64,000 bases of DNA from Adiantum capillus-veneris (GCA_014529385.2 CM043942.1:49610274-49674273), one strand, 5' to 3'; counted from the first letter of the stretch, positions 31,561-43,014 are shown. Numbers and translations: made by a program. The notes: generated by a model from the letters alone, not told the origin.

Positions 31561-31830
31561 TCATGGTAGCAAGTAATGACGAAATCGTTGGCAAGAAAAT
31601 ATTACACTAGCCATCACTAGCTCTACTTCCGAGAACTTTCTCTCCGCTACCAACTTCACTCGGCTTGCACAATTCACTGGCCTCATATAATGGCTGCCCT
31701 TCCCCTTTTGCAATAGCATGGCTCCAATGGAATCATCCCCTACTGAGGGATTTACATAAAAAACTTTCTCCCAATCAGGAGCCTGCATGGCTGACAACCC
31801 CCCTAACACCTCTTCCACCTCTTGAAACAC
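31561..31830 (-). pseudogene. Element B first RNase H, partial
   Basis: Eighty-nine codons with FYVNPSVGDDSIGAMLLQKG, then CASRVKLVAERKFSEVELVM and CQRFRHYLLP. This is the gypsy RNase H that directly follows RT, degenerate (F-Y-V-N in place of the usual x-x-D active-site start) and truncated at a stop before the second RNase H. Loss of the first RNase H activity alongside an intact second one is typical of Tat elements. Confidence 0.75.
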
Positions 31831-32612
31831 TTGTCATCCCATTGCAATGGATCATGCTTTGCCACTTGTTGTAATGGATAAAGAATCTGAGAAGACAATG
31901 GAATAAACCTTGCCATGTACTTCACTTTTTGTATAAAGGTTGCCAATTGCTTCGTACTCGTAGGTGATGGAAGAAGAATAATAGACTTAACCTTGTCTGG
32001 ATCAGCCTCAATGCCATTTTCTGACACCATGTGGCCCAATAACTTCACCCTTGGCTGTGCTAGATGAAATTTCTTTGGATTTAGTTGTCCTCTACATTCA
32101 TCATATCGAGCCAATACCATCTGCAGCTTCTCATGGTGTTCAGCCCTACTGCTATAAACACAGAAGTCATCCATAAAAGCTTTAACACAACTACCAATGA
32201 ATGGTTCCAACACCCAATTTGCTCTCTCTTGATAGAAGGAAGGTCCATTTGACAACCCAAATGGCAATACTGTGTAGCAATAGCAGCCCCATGGCGTAAT
32301 AAAAATGGTCTTTGTGCGGTCTTTAAGAGCAATCTTCAATTGAAAATAGCTTGAAAAACCATCACACACACTGTACCTCTCATAACCTACCACTGAATCC
32401 AAGATCTGATCGATGAATGGAAGAGGATATGGGTTCTTCTTAGTGGCTGCGTTTAAGGGTTTAAAATCTACAAAAATTCTCCACTTCCCATCCTTCTTTG
32501 GACTGACTACAACTGGACTCACCCATTCTGTGGTCTCCACAGGGACTATGAACCCTGCCTTCAATAACTTGTCCACCTCTTCTCGCAAGGCTTCCATTTT
32601 CTCTTGACCCAT
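31803..32612 (-). CDS. Element B reverse transcriptase
   Basis: A 269-codon frame: GKWRIFVDFKPLNAATKKNP near residues 43-62, YSVCDGFSSYFQLKI near 80, CYTVLPFGLSNGPSFYQ near 112, and the catalytic FMDDFCVYSS near residue 146. The thumb has LLGHMVSENGIEADPDKVK. A short frame overlap with the RNase H frame marks one frameshift. The family's YMDD box reads FMDD here, a common variant. Confidence 0.93.
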   Translation of the reverse strand: MGQEKMEALREEVDKLLKAGFIVPVETTEWVSPVVVSPKKDGKWRIFVDFKPLNAATKKNPYPLPFIDQILDSVVGYERYSVCDGFSSYFQLKIALKDRTKTIFITPWGCYCYTVLPFGLSNGPSFYQERANWVLEPFIGSCVKAFMDDFCVYSSRAEHHEKLQMVLARYDECRGQLNPKKFHLAQPRVKLLGHMVSENGIEADPDKVKSIILLPSPTSTKQLATFIQKVKYMARFIPLSSQILYPLQQVAKHDPLQWDDKCFKRWKRC

Positions 32613-32627
32613 ACTTCTTAGCCTTTG

Positions 32628-33045
32628 TCACACTGGCTTAGCACCTTCTTTCAGCTCTATATGCATCTCTTCACCCTTGAACCCTCTGATCTCTTCATAT
32701 GAAGTAATGAACAAATCAAGAAAACTAGCCAGCATGTGCAAATATATCTCCTTCTCCATATTTGAGAGGTCTCCACTGATCATTTGTGTCATCAATTCCT
32801 GCTTCTTTGACAACTCAAACTTGGTTTGCATTATCCCTTCAATCACTTCATAAGGCTCTTCACTTTCATCTTCAACCTCATTCGCAAAATGCAACTAAAC
32901 CAAACTCCTGGATTTCTTTGTCCATCAAAAGAAATGCAACATCAGCATCCTCATCACTGTTGGTAGTGCTATCAATGTCCTCATCTGTCACCGTGGAAGA
33001 GTCTTCATCACTAGACTCATCCTCATCTTCATAAAGCTCCTCTAA
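32628..33045 (-). pseudogene. Acidic protease-RT linker of element B
   Basis: Read on the minus strand from 33,045: an Asp/Glu/Ser-rich run (LYEDEDESSDEDSS and onward), a frameshift, then an 88-codon frame (32,894-32,628) ending GFKGEEMHIELKEGAKPV, the stretch that normally leads into RT. Only one stop separates it from RT. Confidence 0.7.
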
Positions 33046-34329
33046 TCATTTCCTTGTGTCCATATTATAAAGCTTCTTGGTACCTGTCTTTCCATAGAGG
33101 CTAATAGTACCATGTCGCCAATCTTGAACAGCTCCCACTGCACGTAACCATAGTCTACCCAGTATAATAGGATATGCTCCCAACCCTGTTGGCATCACAT
33201 GAAAATCAACCACTGCCTTTGCATCATATGCCTCCACTTCTAAGCTCTTTACAACACCCAAGCATTTTACTTTTTGATGGTTTGCCAATCTGATCCGAAA
33301 ACCTGACACCCCAGCCACTGTGAGATCCATCTTCTCAACACATGAGTGTGTTATGACGCATATTTGGGCTCCGCCATCCACATAACCTTGTCCCAAATTT
33401 TTCCTTTTATGCCACACATCTACTATTGGAAAAATGTCTGGTAGCTCATCCATTGCCAACACCTTTACTGAACCTCTCTCTGGCTCTTTCTCCATTGGGT
33501 TAACCATCCTCTTCCACTGTCGCTTTAGCTTAGGCACCATCTCTATAAGCTGCCCAAAAGTAACACCTGCCTTCCTGTTCGTTAGATCCTCCTTCAAGTC
33601 ATAGCTTAATTGCCCATCCCCTAGTGGAAAATCTGAAACATGAAACTTTCGACGAGCTCTCCTTTTCCTCTTGGCCTTGACATCCTCGCCTTCATGGCTC
33701 TTTCCTTTCTTCTTACTAGGACCTGGGGCACTTCTTCCTTCCTTATCCTCTGTGGTCATCTTCCCAATAGGCATCACTAATGTATCCTCTAGCTTTGATG
33801 CCTTCTCCAAGGTGACTACACTTAGCACTTTTGTCTTTCCCTTTTCCTCTTGGCTTAATCCACTGGTTCCTTCATCTCCCTTAATTTCGATGCCAAAATC
33901 ATTTGACCTAGTTAACACCTGTCTTGGCAATGGATACATGTCTCCCCCCATCCTTGGTGGCTTATCACATTGCGGGCTGATGTGACCCAACTCTCCACAA
34001 TTGTAACATGTGGACGTCTGCCTCCAAAACCTACCATTGCTTTGTCCAACACCATTCCTAGGTCTTTCTTCACCTCCTGGCTGATTTGCATACCTCCCTC
34101 GACCTCGATTATTTCCCACTTGACCTAGCATGTTTAGGCTGAGATTCTTCATCAAATCTACCACTTGCCTCATATCTTGCCTTAGCCCATCATCTTGCAC
34201 CGATGTAGTGACCACTGCTGGCATAACCTGAGTAGTAACAGGAACCACTGGTTCGTGATGAACCCCTGGCATGCGACCTTGTAAAGAGTCCATAGGCTGA
34301 AATTCAGACCTCATGGGCAAAGACTCCAC
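33046..34329 (-). CDS. Element B nucleocapsid and protease
   Basis: A 427-codon frame. The N-terminal third is a gag linker. A CCHC zinc knuckle, CYNCGELGHISPQC, lies near residues 108-121. A Lys/Arg-rich stretch (KAKRKRRARRKFH) follows, and the protease sits near residues 310-420: GYVDGGAQICVI (catalytic Asp in D-G-G-A), IRLANHQKVK and YPIILGRLWL. Stops before 34,329 are single in-frame TAG codons, so gag and protease were one polyprotein. Confidence 0.88.
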   Translation of the reverse strand: MESLPMRSEFQPMDSLQGRMPGVHHEPVVPVTTQVMPAVVTTSVQDDGLRQDMRQVVDLMKNLSLNMLGQVGNNRGRGRYANQPGGEERPRNGVGQSNGRFWRQTSTCYNCGELGHISPQCDKPPRMGGDMYPLPRQVLTRSNDFGIEIKGDEGTSGLSQEEKGKTKVLSVVTLEKASKLEDTLVMPIGKMTTEDKEGRSAPGPSKKKGKSHEGEDVKAKRKRRARRKFHVSDFPLGDGQLSYDLKEDLTNRKAGVTFGQLIEMVPKLKRQWKRMVNPMEKEPERGSVKVLAMDELPDIFPIVDVWHKRKNLGQGYVDGGAQICVITHSCVEKMDLTVAGVSGFRIRLANHQKVKCLGVVKSLEVEAYDAKAVVDFHVMPTGLGAYPIILGRLWLRAVGAVQDWRHGTISLYGKTGTKKLYNMDTRK

Positions 34330-34335
34330 CCCTAA

Positions 34336-34929
34336 CTAGCTCATTTTCCTCAACTTCCACTCTTTGTTCCTTGCTACCTCCAATGCATCTTCATATGTCC
34401 TAGGCTTCTTTAGCTCCACTCTCCAACGTATATTCTCCCAAAGACCAGCCAAGAACCTATCCTTCTTCATCATGTCAGGCGGGGGGACCTGTGGTGCTAA
34501 GGCCTTGCACATCCGCTCCCATGCCAATGAAAACTTACGTATGTACGCATCTACTGGCTCACCTTCCTTTTGCACCAAAGCCTATACTTCTTGCCACACT
34601 TTGTCAGGATCTTCTATCTTCACAAACTCCACTTTTAACCCATGTCGTAGATTGTCCCAACTCAACCTTACAGGTGGATCAGCCACACGCAACTCCTCTT
34701 CAAATGCTTTAGACCAAACTCGTGCATCACTCTTCAAACAAATTTGGAGAAGGCGTAACATCTGCGCAGGGTCATGAATCTGGTTGCTAATGCAGGCAAC
34801 CTCCATCTTTTCCAAAAATTCTTCCACATCTTCATCACTTCTTCCATGAAACTCCGGATAAGAGAAAGCCATGGCTACCCAAGTTATAATGCTTTCAGAA
34901 CCCCTTCGAACACACGTGCAAGAACCCAA
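34336..34929 (-). pseudogene. Element B gag capsid, one in-frame stop
   Basis: Frames 34,929-34,582 and 34,578-34,336 are in register and separated by one TAG. Visible: FHGRSDEDVEEFLEKMEVAC, ALVQKEGEPVDAYIRKFSLA, and DRFLAGLWENIRWRV, the plant gag order F-x-G ... E-V/S-V-x-x-Y-x-x-x-F ... F-x-x-GL. The Met of MAFSYPEF, about 20 codons in, is the more natural start. Confidence 0.85.
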
Positions 34930-35950
34930 AACTTCTCACTACCCAATCCCCAAAAACTTCAATGGAGCTCAACTTTAGATAAGGACAAACACATGCACAT
35001 CAAATGAGTTTTCATAGTTAATCATCGGAATGACAACAGGCAAAGGACATTCCAAGATCTCTCTTAATCTTCTTGGCCCGAACATGAAGACTATGCGCTG
35101 CTGGAAAAAGATCTTCCTGGACACATGAACATTTATCTAGATTCTTTGAGTTAAATGAAAAGGAGTGAATTGAGGGCCATTTTGATCATCCATTAAAGCC
35201 AACCATGCATCTCCCAAGAAAGCACACCTGTCTTATCCTCTGATTTTGCCAAAATTTCAGCAGAATAACAGTATAAATGGCTCAAAAGACCAAAAAACCA
35301 GCCATCATAACTTGGAAAAATTTTGACAGAGTTTCCCCAGAAGTAGAGCAGTAGGAACCCAAAATATAGACTGTATATGTATGCATAAACTGTCAACAAT
35401 AGAACTCGAGCATCAAATAGGACTCACTAGTACATAGCCTATGGCGAGGTCACGAAAAGGAAGCCTATGGCGAGGTCACGAAAAGGGTGCTCCATCTACC
35501 TGTATCACCGAAAGGATCTCCACATTTGAGAATCCCCCAGCTCAATAAAACCTCACGCTATCGACCCTCACACGAAGGCTAATGCAAATCGCGTATAGTC
35601 AAGTCTTAGAAATGACTATCTTCCAGACCAAGTCTCAGAAATGGCTGAGAATGCCAAATAAGACCATATATGGCTCCACAAAGGCGTACCATGGCAGTTT
35701 CCACAAGTAACGTACAATCCAACAGACAATGCGCTCAAACAGGTGCCAAGTGATGCATACCCACAACAACTGCAAGTGAAACCAATGCTAGTATATCACT
35801 GTACTCCAGCTACTTGTACCTGTGTGAATCACCTATACCTGTACCTGTCCCTGTAACCTATAACCTGTAACCTGTAATCTGCAACCTGTAACCTATAATC
35901 CCGAATCTCGAAGCTTGAAGCTCGAAGCAGAAGGTACTCGAAGAAGATCC
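34930..35950 (-). other. 5' leader of element B
   Basis: About 1 kb between the primer site and gag without a convincing frame. It contains a duplicated phrase AGCCTATGGCGAGGTCACGA (35,438 and 35,461) and, at 35,831-35,899, a cluster of ACCTGTA/ACCTATA repeats. Long leaders are usual in Tat elements. Confidence 0.55.
35831..35899. repeat. Short CCTGTAA-type repeat cluster
   Basis: Seven to eight loose copies of ACCTGTA or ACCTATA next to the primer site. The unit resembles the plant telomere repeat only by chance (CCTGTAA, not CCCTAAA). Confidence 0.7.
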
Positions 35951-35965
35951 TCCGTGGGGGCGCCA
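35951..35965 (-). promoter_or_regulatory. Primer-binding site of element B
   Basis: The minus strand reads TGGCGCCCCCACGGA, starting TGG (complement of a tRNA CCA end), six bases inside the 5' LTR. TGGCGCC-type sites are common in gypsy elements; I do not assign the tRNA. Confidence 0.6.
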
Positions 35966-35971
35966 AAAGAA

Positions 35972-37116
35972 TGTGAGCGGGATGAAAACACACACAGCGC
36001 CTCTATAATGACCCGACACACACACTCTTGGAATGATACACGCACACACACTATGGGGCACCACTCGGCTTACACAACACACCTGGCCGAGACAGGGAAC
36101 ACACCTCTGGAGTGAGAGGAGAGGGACTATCCATTTGCCCACTCTACACAAACACACACACACACACACACCCAAAAAACTCAGCTCAAAAGAGGAGAAT
36201 TTCTGATGTTTAGATACAATTGAGCTTAGGCCAACACAAATGGGGCAAATAGCTCACACAATATGGGTAAAAGATACCATATACAATCACAAATTGGAGC
36301 AGAAGCTTCGCTCATAGGAGAAACTTACACAGCCAAAACAACAGAAAAAGAGTGAGGAATTTGGCAAAATGGACATCGCCATCGCGTCCGAAACGGCCCA
36401 AAACCCCAGTCCACAATGTCAAAGTGCTCAAATCCGACATCGCATGAGCAGTTTACGACCAAAACAGGCTCCAAAAACCCCAAAAACACACCTGCAGCTG
36501 TTCCTTCTCTCTTCTCCACGTTTTTTCTGGTCTTCTCTCTGTTTTTTCAGTTCCCACACTTAGCTTTATTACTTGGGCACCCTTGGACTGTTAGATGACC
36601 TCAAACGGACCCCGAACAGGCCAAAAACTGACCTCGCAGTGCATAGTTGTCACCTTTTTGCATCATCCGCACACCTGGCACTCAGCTTTTCTCAATAATG
36701 CATCCCGCAACCACGTGAAGTAGCCCCAAAAATTGTTCCTCATGATGACCTTTCTGCATAAGTATCACAAGAAAACACCCACGTCGTGTCCGTACTTCTC
36801 CGCATGCAAGTACTGACCCCATTCGACATCCTGACGCCACTAGATGCCATCTGACGCACCTGCTTACCTCATGTCGTCGGCCCGCGGATAGCTTCCTCGA
36901 GAAGTTTTATGCGCTACAAACTCCTCCTTATTGTAGAAAAAACACACTGGTACTGATAATAGTGAAAATCGTTGCACTATGTATACCCTGTCCTACCTGT
37001 ACACACGTGGGCCCCACGTAACCACGTGGCTATGGAAATTGGGAAATCCTTTATTCGATGCACCATGCATGTGTATGTACATATGTGCAATCCCTTGCTT
37101 CAAAAAACTCCTGACA
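35972..37116 (-). repeat. LTR of element B, 5' copy (1,145 bp)
   Basis: Same TGTGAGCGGG...CTCCTGACA ends as the left LTR. It is followed by ACGT (37,117-37,120), the second target duplication. Confidence 0.95.
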
Positions 37117-37120
37117 ACGT

Positions 37121-38150
37121 TTGGTCTTTATGAATATCTTGTCTTGCCTTTTGGCTTCACAAATGCTCCGGCTACCTTCAATCGCTTAATGTAGAATTTT
37201 TTTAGATCCCACTATAAGTTTACTAGAGTGTTCTTTGATGATATTATCATCTAATCCAATTATCTTGAGGAGCATAAGAACCACCTCCAAGTAATCTTTT
37301 AAGTTTTGAGAGAGAATATACTTTTCATTAATCAAAAGAAGAGTAACTTTTTCTTGCAAGAGATTCAATACTTTGGCCATATTATCTCTCAAAATGGTAT
37401 CCAAATGGATCCAACAAAGTTGGAGGCAATAAAAGCATGGCCTGATCCAAGGAATCTACATGAGTTGCAAATCTTTATTGGTGTGTGTGCATACAATAAA
37501 TGCTTCATAGAAAAATTATCATAAATAGCGGGAGCATTACATGACTTAACAAAAAAGAAGCTAACCTCTTAACCTGTGCTTTACTGAATCTCTCAAAACC
37601 ATTTGAGGTCCAATGTGATGCTTGTGGAGATTGCTTTGGAGCAGTCTTGCTTCAAAAAGGGCATGCCATAGCATACGAGAGTCGAAGATTCAATTCCGAT
37701 GAGTGAGTATTGGGCATATACAAAAAGAAGCTACTAGCTATTCTACATGCCATAAACACATGGAAGCATATCTTCTGGAGATTCCATTCATCCTATGAAC
37801 GGGTCACCAAAGCCTTAAGTACTTTATGATGCAAACCAAGATTTTCAATAAACAAATGAGATGGGAAAATTTTCTTTTGCAATTTAACTTTCATATTGCT
37901 CACATTGCTGGCAAGCACAAATTACAATCATGTGACTGATGCACTATCACAATAACCAAGGGCAAATGCAGTGTCTATAGCAACTCACAATGATCTATCT
38001 TTCATGATAGATGAGTATGCTAATGATCCCAATTTCAAAGATATAATTTCAGCCCCTGCATTAGGGAAGAAAGAGGAACCATTCACCTTGCAGGATGGTT
38101 ATCTTCTCTATGGAAATATGCTATGAGTTACTAGCTCACTCTGTGAGAAA
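37121..38150 (+). pseudogene. Element A reverse transcriptase (second half) and RNase H
   Basis: It resumes with FGLYEYLVLPFGFTNAPATF, then VFFDDIII (the catalytic box, intact), then LFINQKKSNFFLQEIQYFGH and GIQMDPTKLEAIKAWP. RNase H follows as FEVQCDACGDCFGAVLLQKG and LLAILHAINTW, with in-frame stops (37,708; 37,827 and others). The region is present in the right order but no frame is longer than about 75 codons, so it is non-functional. Confidence 0.85.
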
Positions 38151-38667
38151 GTAATGTCTGAATCCCATGCCCCTTCTTATGCCGAGCATAGATGGATTCA
38201 ACTTACTCTTCAAGTAGTAGAGACCTACTTCTATTGGCCTGCCATGAAAGTAGACATACAAGGGTATGTTTTGAAATGCGTGGTATGCCAAAAGACAAAG
38301 TATGATAGAGGGACGCAACCAAGATTGCTCCAGGAATTTCCAATGCCTAATTCACCATGTGAGAGAATATCCATGGATTTTATCATTGAATTGCCCAAGT
38401 CTATCCATGAGAATACAAGAATATGGACAATAGTTGTTGACAAGTTTAGCAAACAAGCACATTCTATACCTGTCAAGAAGACTATTAAGGCACATCAAAT
38501 GGCAACCCTCTTTATATGTCAGATTTTTAAGTACCATGCCTTGCCAACATCCATAGTGTCAAACAAAGATCCTAGAATGACCAGTAATTTTTGGAAGGGT
38601 CTCTTTGAGAATCTAGGAACAAGGCTAAATTTCTCTTTGGCCTATCATCCACAAACGAGAGTCAAAC
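38151..38667 (+). pseudogene. Element A integrase, first copy, truncated
   Basis: The 197-codon frame at 38,154 reads TYFYWPAMKVDIQGYVLKCV, VCQKTKYDRG (zinc finger Cys pair), ISMDFIIELPKS (first Asp), IVSNKDPRMTSNFW (second Asp position with SNKD in place of SDRD) and SLAYHPQT. Homology stops at about 38,667, before the catalytic Glu. A second, more complete copy lies at 40,475. Confidence 0.85.
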
Positions 38668-38868
38668 TTGCAAATATCGATTGTGGCACATACCAAAGGA
38701 TGTGCAGGTTTAGAGAGGGTGGACGTCATGCTGTGGCACGTGCATAGTGGGAACGGAAGCTAAGCCCTACAATATTATAGATTTTATGTGTATGCCTTAA
38801 GTGTGCATAAGTATATGCATTTTCTATTTAGCATGCAAAAAGCTAGTCGAAGTCTGATGTGTCACTCT
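38668..38868 (+). other. Sequence of unknown origin between integrase copy and LTR
   Basis: Non-coding, not recognised; it may be the tail of the element that supplied the LTR-like segment to its right. Confidence 0.3.
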
Positions 38869-39900
38869 TGTTGGGAATGGGCTTTGTCCTATGATCCCAA
38901 GCTTCTTTGTGGACCTCTTCTTGGAGCCATGATGAAATAAGCCTATAAAACATACCTCCTATCTACTAGGCATCCTAGGTTGCATATGACATGTGTAGCA
39001 TGTCCAAAAGTGGCCTTAGTCATAGTATACCCCATGAGGTGTCATTCTACACATAGTAGATACACTTTGGAGTGATTATGGACCTAGAAAAATCCCTTAG
39101 AAAAGTGGTTACGAGTTTGTTTGATGTCATCCATGATGTATGCAAAGCTCTCTATCAATTATTTAAGAAGATATTTTATGCACATGTTCCCACCATAGCT
39201 CAACAACTCTTGGCGGCTTAACCCTTGACATGTGGCGGCAAGGAGAAGATATTTGGAGAAAGATCTAGAAGAACCTCTAGATATTTCTTGAAGAGAAAGA
39301 TCCAAAAACTTTGAAGATAATTTCAAGATATTTTGAAAAGATAGATACTTGTCACACAAATCCCTTGAATATTTCTAAGCAAATATGTTCTTCAAGGGGC
39401 AACTTCACCTATAAATAGAGCCTCTTGCCCCTCACTTGAGCATCAAGAAAACCATCAGGCAATCAAGTGCTCAAGCAGTCCTCACAATCGAGCCATCACC
39501 CAACCTCCTAGCCATCTCCTTGAGTGAAACTTTCTCTCAATTTCAGCCCAACACATCTTGAGCTTGCTACTTCATGCCTCAAGCCTTCTATCTCCTCACT
39601 TGTAGTACTCATACACTCTATGCAACCTTCTTTCATCAATAAGGAGGCATTGTTGGTGGCTCTCAAATGGTGTTGGGTACTACTACTCATCTTCTACTTC
39701 ATCAAGTTGACTACAAGACCACAAAGTCTTGAGGTGTGCTTCACTTCTTTGGCTTAAGCTTGTGTGGGTCTTTGTGTTGTTTGACTGCTTTCTAATCTTT
39801 CTTAGATGAATAATCCCAATGGTGTAACCTTTCAACCCTTTCACTTTGTGCAAAATATTAGGATTAATGTTTGTATTAGCTATAAAGTCCACTTCCAACA
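38869..39900 (+). repeat. Putative solo LTR (about 1.03 kb)
   Basis: It begins TGTTGGGAAT and ends TTCCAACA, a TGTTGG...CCAACA inverted terminal match of the Ty1/copia kind. A strong TATA box, CTATAAATAG, sits at 39,409-39,418, followed by a pyrimidine-rich leader. No primer site follows and no target duplication is visible (ACTCT left, GAGAA right), so its status as an LTR is inferred. Confidence 0.5.
39409..39418 (+). promoter_or_regulatory. TATA box in putative LTR
   Basis: CTATAAATAG, consensus plant TATA, about 540 bases into the putative LTR. Confidence 0.5.
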
Positions 39901-40474
39901 GAGAATTGTGTTACTCTTTGGGCCGGAAATACTGCGAGAAATTCTTCTTTCTCCACGTCCTCTTATTTGCCACTACTAGACTACTCTAATTCTTTCGATG
40001 TGCACATATTTATTCTCCTCTAGGGGTTGAGCCTTGCTTTCTTAATATTACTATGACCAAGAAGACTTGTACACACGGCTCACTCCTATCACTAGGCAAA
40101 ACATCTACATCTTTGTAAGCACTAAGTCACAGTTTCAAAGAACCATTCGTAGTCTATTTGGAGCACAACGACTTGCTGCTATAAATGCATCAGTGAACCC
40201 TTTCATCTTACCTTTGATTAGATATGATCAAAGCCTTCATGTTTTTATCTTTGTTTTGTTTTGAGGGTTTCACGTGTGCGTATGTGTGTGTCTGCATGTA
40301 AGACTCCAATGGCTACACACAATGTATTTGCTACAAACACTAAGCTTGCTTAAGTGAAAGCCTTCACAGTCTCCCCACAAACCCTCACAGCTAGAGGTCC
40401 GGTGTCTTCCTGGCAAGACCGCCAACTCTTTGACAGCGGGACATAGAGGGATTTAGTCTACCCTAAAGGGAATT
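39901..40474 (+). other. Unassigned insert between putative LTR and integrase copy 2
   Basis: About 570 bases without a convincing frame. It has one GT-rich patch (40,272-40,300). It may be internal sequence of the element that left the LTR. Confidence 0.3.
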
Positions 40475-41700
40475 GAAACATATTTCTATTGGCCTACCAT
40501 GAAAGCAAACATACAAGAGTATGTTTCTAAATGTTTGGTATGCTAAAAGACAAAATTTGATAGAGGGAAGCAACCTCAATTGCTTCAACCCTTGCCATTC
40601 CCTAATTCACCATGGGAGAGCATATCCATGGATTTTATCTTTGGATTGCCTAATTCTATCCATGGAAATACGGGAATATGGATGATAGTAGACATGTTTA
40701 GTAAACAAGCTCATTTTATACATGTCAAAAAGACTATCAAAGCCCATCAAATGGCAACTCTCATTATTTCACAAATTTTCAAGTACCATGGCTTGCCAAT
40801 GTCCATAGTGTCGGATAGAGATCCTAGAATGACCAGTAATTTTTGGAAGGGTCTCTTTGAGAATTTAGGGACAAGGCTAAACTTCTCTTCGGCATATCAT
40901 CCACAAACGGATGGCCAAATTGAAATAGCTAACCTAACAATTCTTGATCTACTAATCTACTAAAATTCTATGTAACGGAAGTAATCAAAGATACCAATGG
41001 GAGAAGTACTTACCCTTAGTGGAGTATGCTTACAATAACACTGTACATACTTCCATGGGAAAAGCACCTTTTGAGGTAATTGAGGGAAGATCAAAAAGTC
41101 CCTTGATACTTAAGGTACATGGAAAGATCTTCGATGCATATGAGTATAGCCGAGACCTACAAGAATCTTTTCAAAAGATTAAGGATGCTATCTCTATCTC
41201 ACAGCAAAGGAAAAGGCTGCTGCTGACAAGCACAGAAGAGCCCAAGCCTTTAAAGAAAATGATTGGGTCTTATTAAAATTTCCCAAGGCTAGACTAAGGC
41301 ACACGACGGGCAAGAATCCTATGGGACACCAAAAGTACTATGCTAAACTAGCAAAAAGATTCTTAGGCTAATCAATGAGATGGCCTATCAACTCAAGTTG
41401 CCCAATCACTGTCTCATACACAATTCTTTCCATGTGTGCCTATTAAAGCCTTACAAAGGAGAGCCACCTCAAGAACCAACTACTGAAGACCCACCGGAGA
41501 TCGAGGACCAAGAAGAGGTGCTGCAGCCCGAGTCCATTCTCTGACATGAAGACAAGGTATTAAGAGGCGGTAAGACTCTCCGACGATATCTTATTAAGTT
41601 TAAGAATTATCCTTTTGAAGATGCTAGATGGATGCAAGGCATACAATTAAAGGATAACCTAAATTTTGTCAATGCTTACAATGCTTCCCAAGAGTAAGCA
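40475..41700 (+). pseudogene. Element A integrase, second copy, and chromodomain
   Basis: TYFYWPTMKANIQEYVSKCL starts the same domain as at 38,220. Then come ISMDFIFGLPNS (Asp), IVSDRDPRMTSNFW (Asp, intact), SSAYHPQTDGQ, EYAYNNTVHTSMGKAPFEVI, a shifted frame with NSFHVCLLKPYKGEPPQ, and a chromodomain-like end (LRRYLIKFKNYPFEDARWM, residues of L-x-K-W/F-x-x-Y/P-x-E-x-A-x-W). The frames are broken by stops at about 40,545, 40,961 and 41,274. It is collinear with the 3' LTR at 42,052, so this is element A's own integrase. Confidence 0.85.
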
Positions 41701-42051
41701 AATATACAAATGTTAAAAATGAACAAAGTTTTTGTCTTATAAGACTCTCTTTTTCTTTATTGTGCACAAAAATGAAGTAGTATGCATGCTTAGATCAAGT
41801 TTGTGGAGATGACGTCTCCCGAACACCAAGTAGAGCTTGTCACTCTACTATGGAAGACTGATAGGACTAATGTGCAGACATGCTTGCGGCAGCTTAGGCT
41901 CTCAAGTGCCAAATGGACTAGTCATTCATTCTGGAACAATGTTGTAGGGTAACATAGGGATCCTCTACCCGCTAAGAAAAATGACTCATGAATATGCTTT
42001 ATCTTCTCTACACCATAGTCGAGGATGACTATGATTTCAAGAGAGAGGTAA
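41701..42051 (+). other. 3' untranslated part and polypurine tract of element A
   Basis: Non-coding. It ends TCAAGAGAGAGGTAA just before the LTR, a plausible polypurine tract. Confidence 0.5.
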
Positions 42052-42429
42052 TGTCATAATAATCAATTTCTAATTCTTCTAAATGATTTTCTCATGTTAA
42101 ACTGATCATTTAATATGGGGAAGTGCCAAGGGAGAAAAAGATAGAATATTGGTTAAGTTAGCAGACCAGCCACAATAGGGATCCAAAGGTGGGAAAATAG
42201 GGATCCAAAAGGGGGGCCATCTGCAAAAGAGCTATGTGCAACAATGGGCTTAAAAGACCCTAAGGTTCAGCCCATTAAGACTTCCAAAATGCTAAGGTTC
42301 CAAAATCCAAAGGTTGTGTCCAAATGTCAAACATTAGGGAAATTGGATGCTTTGTGTGTGCCCAAAAAGTCTTCATCCATCCCTACATAGGAGGGGGCGA
42401 GCCTTGCAAGTAGGGGATGAGAGAGAAGA

Positions 42430-42461
<32 letters not shown>

Positions 42462-42969
42462 GCTCCCTTTACACAAAGGGAATGAGGGACACATGTCAGC
42501 TCCCTAGCCCAGATGCCCACAAGGTGTACTCAAATCCTATTGGATGGCCTTGGAGGTGGACCAATGAGAATTAGGCTAGAGTAAATCTAGTTTAATTAAT
42601 TAAAAAACACTTAATAAAAGAACCAATGGGAATTAAGCTCTCTAGAAGACTATTGGACAGTCTCCCGAGGGGTCCAATGAGCACTCAGCGGCCCAATGGC
42701 TTGCCTGATTCCTATTGGCCAGGAGGCAAAGGGGTCCAATGAGAGTTTAGTTGGATTAAATAATTACCTAAAGCTCTCACAAAAGGGGGACACATGCCAG
42801 AAGGCTATCACTTATGTTGCTTAATTGTCATTGGCTAAGCCTGGGGAGGTCCAATAGGATGCTAGCATGAGTAATTAGCAAGGGGGTTCGACCAAGAGAG
42901 ATAGGGGGCTGATTTTTGAAAGGCATTATCACACACACACTCACACAATCTCATGTGTGAAGCAAAGAA

Positions 42970-43014
<45 letters not shown>

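Larger units (their letters stand above)
28362..37116 (-). mobile_element. Ty3/gypsy element B with dual RNase H, nested in A
   Basis: An 8,755-bp element with LTRs at both ends, a 4-bp target duplication, primer site and polypurine tract. Read on the minus strand: gag, zinc knuckle, protease, acidic linker, RT, RNase H, a second RNase H and integrase. A second, archaeal-type RNase H before integrase is a hallmark of the plant Tat group of gypsy elements. Most frames are open with isolated stops, so it is the youngest large element here. Confidence 0.92.

Noticed and set aside
35831-35899. Interstitial telomere repeat
   Set aside because: The unit is ACCTGTA/ACCTATA and irregular; the plant telomere unit CCCTAAA is not present.
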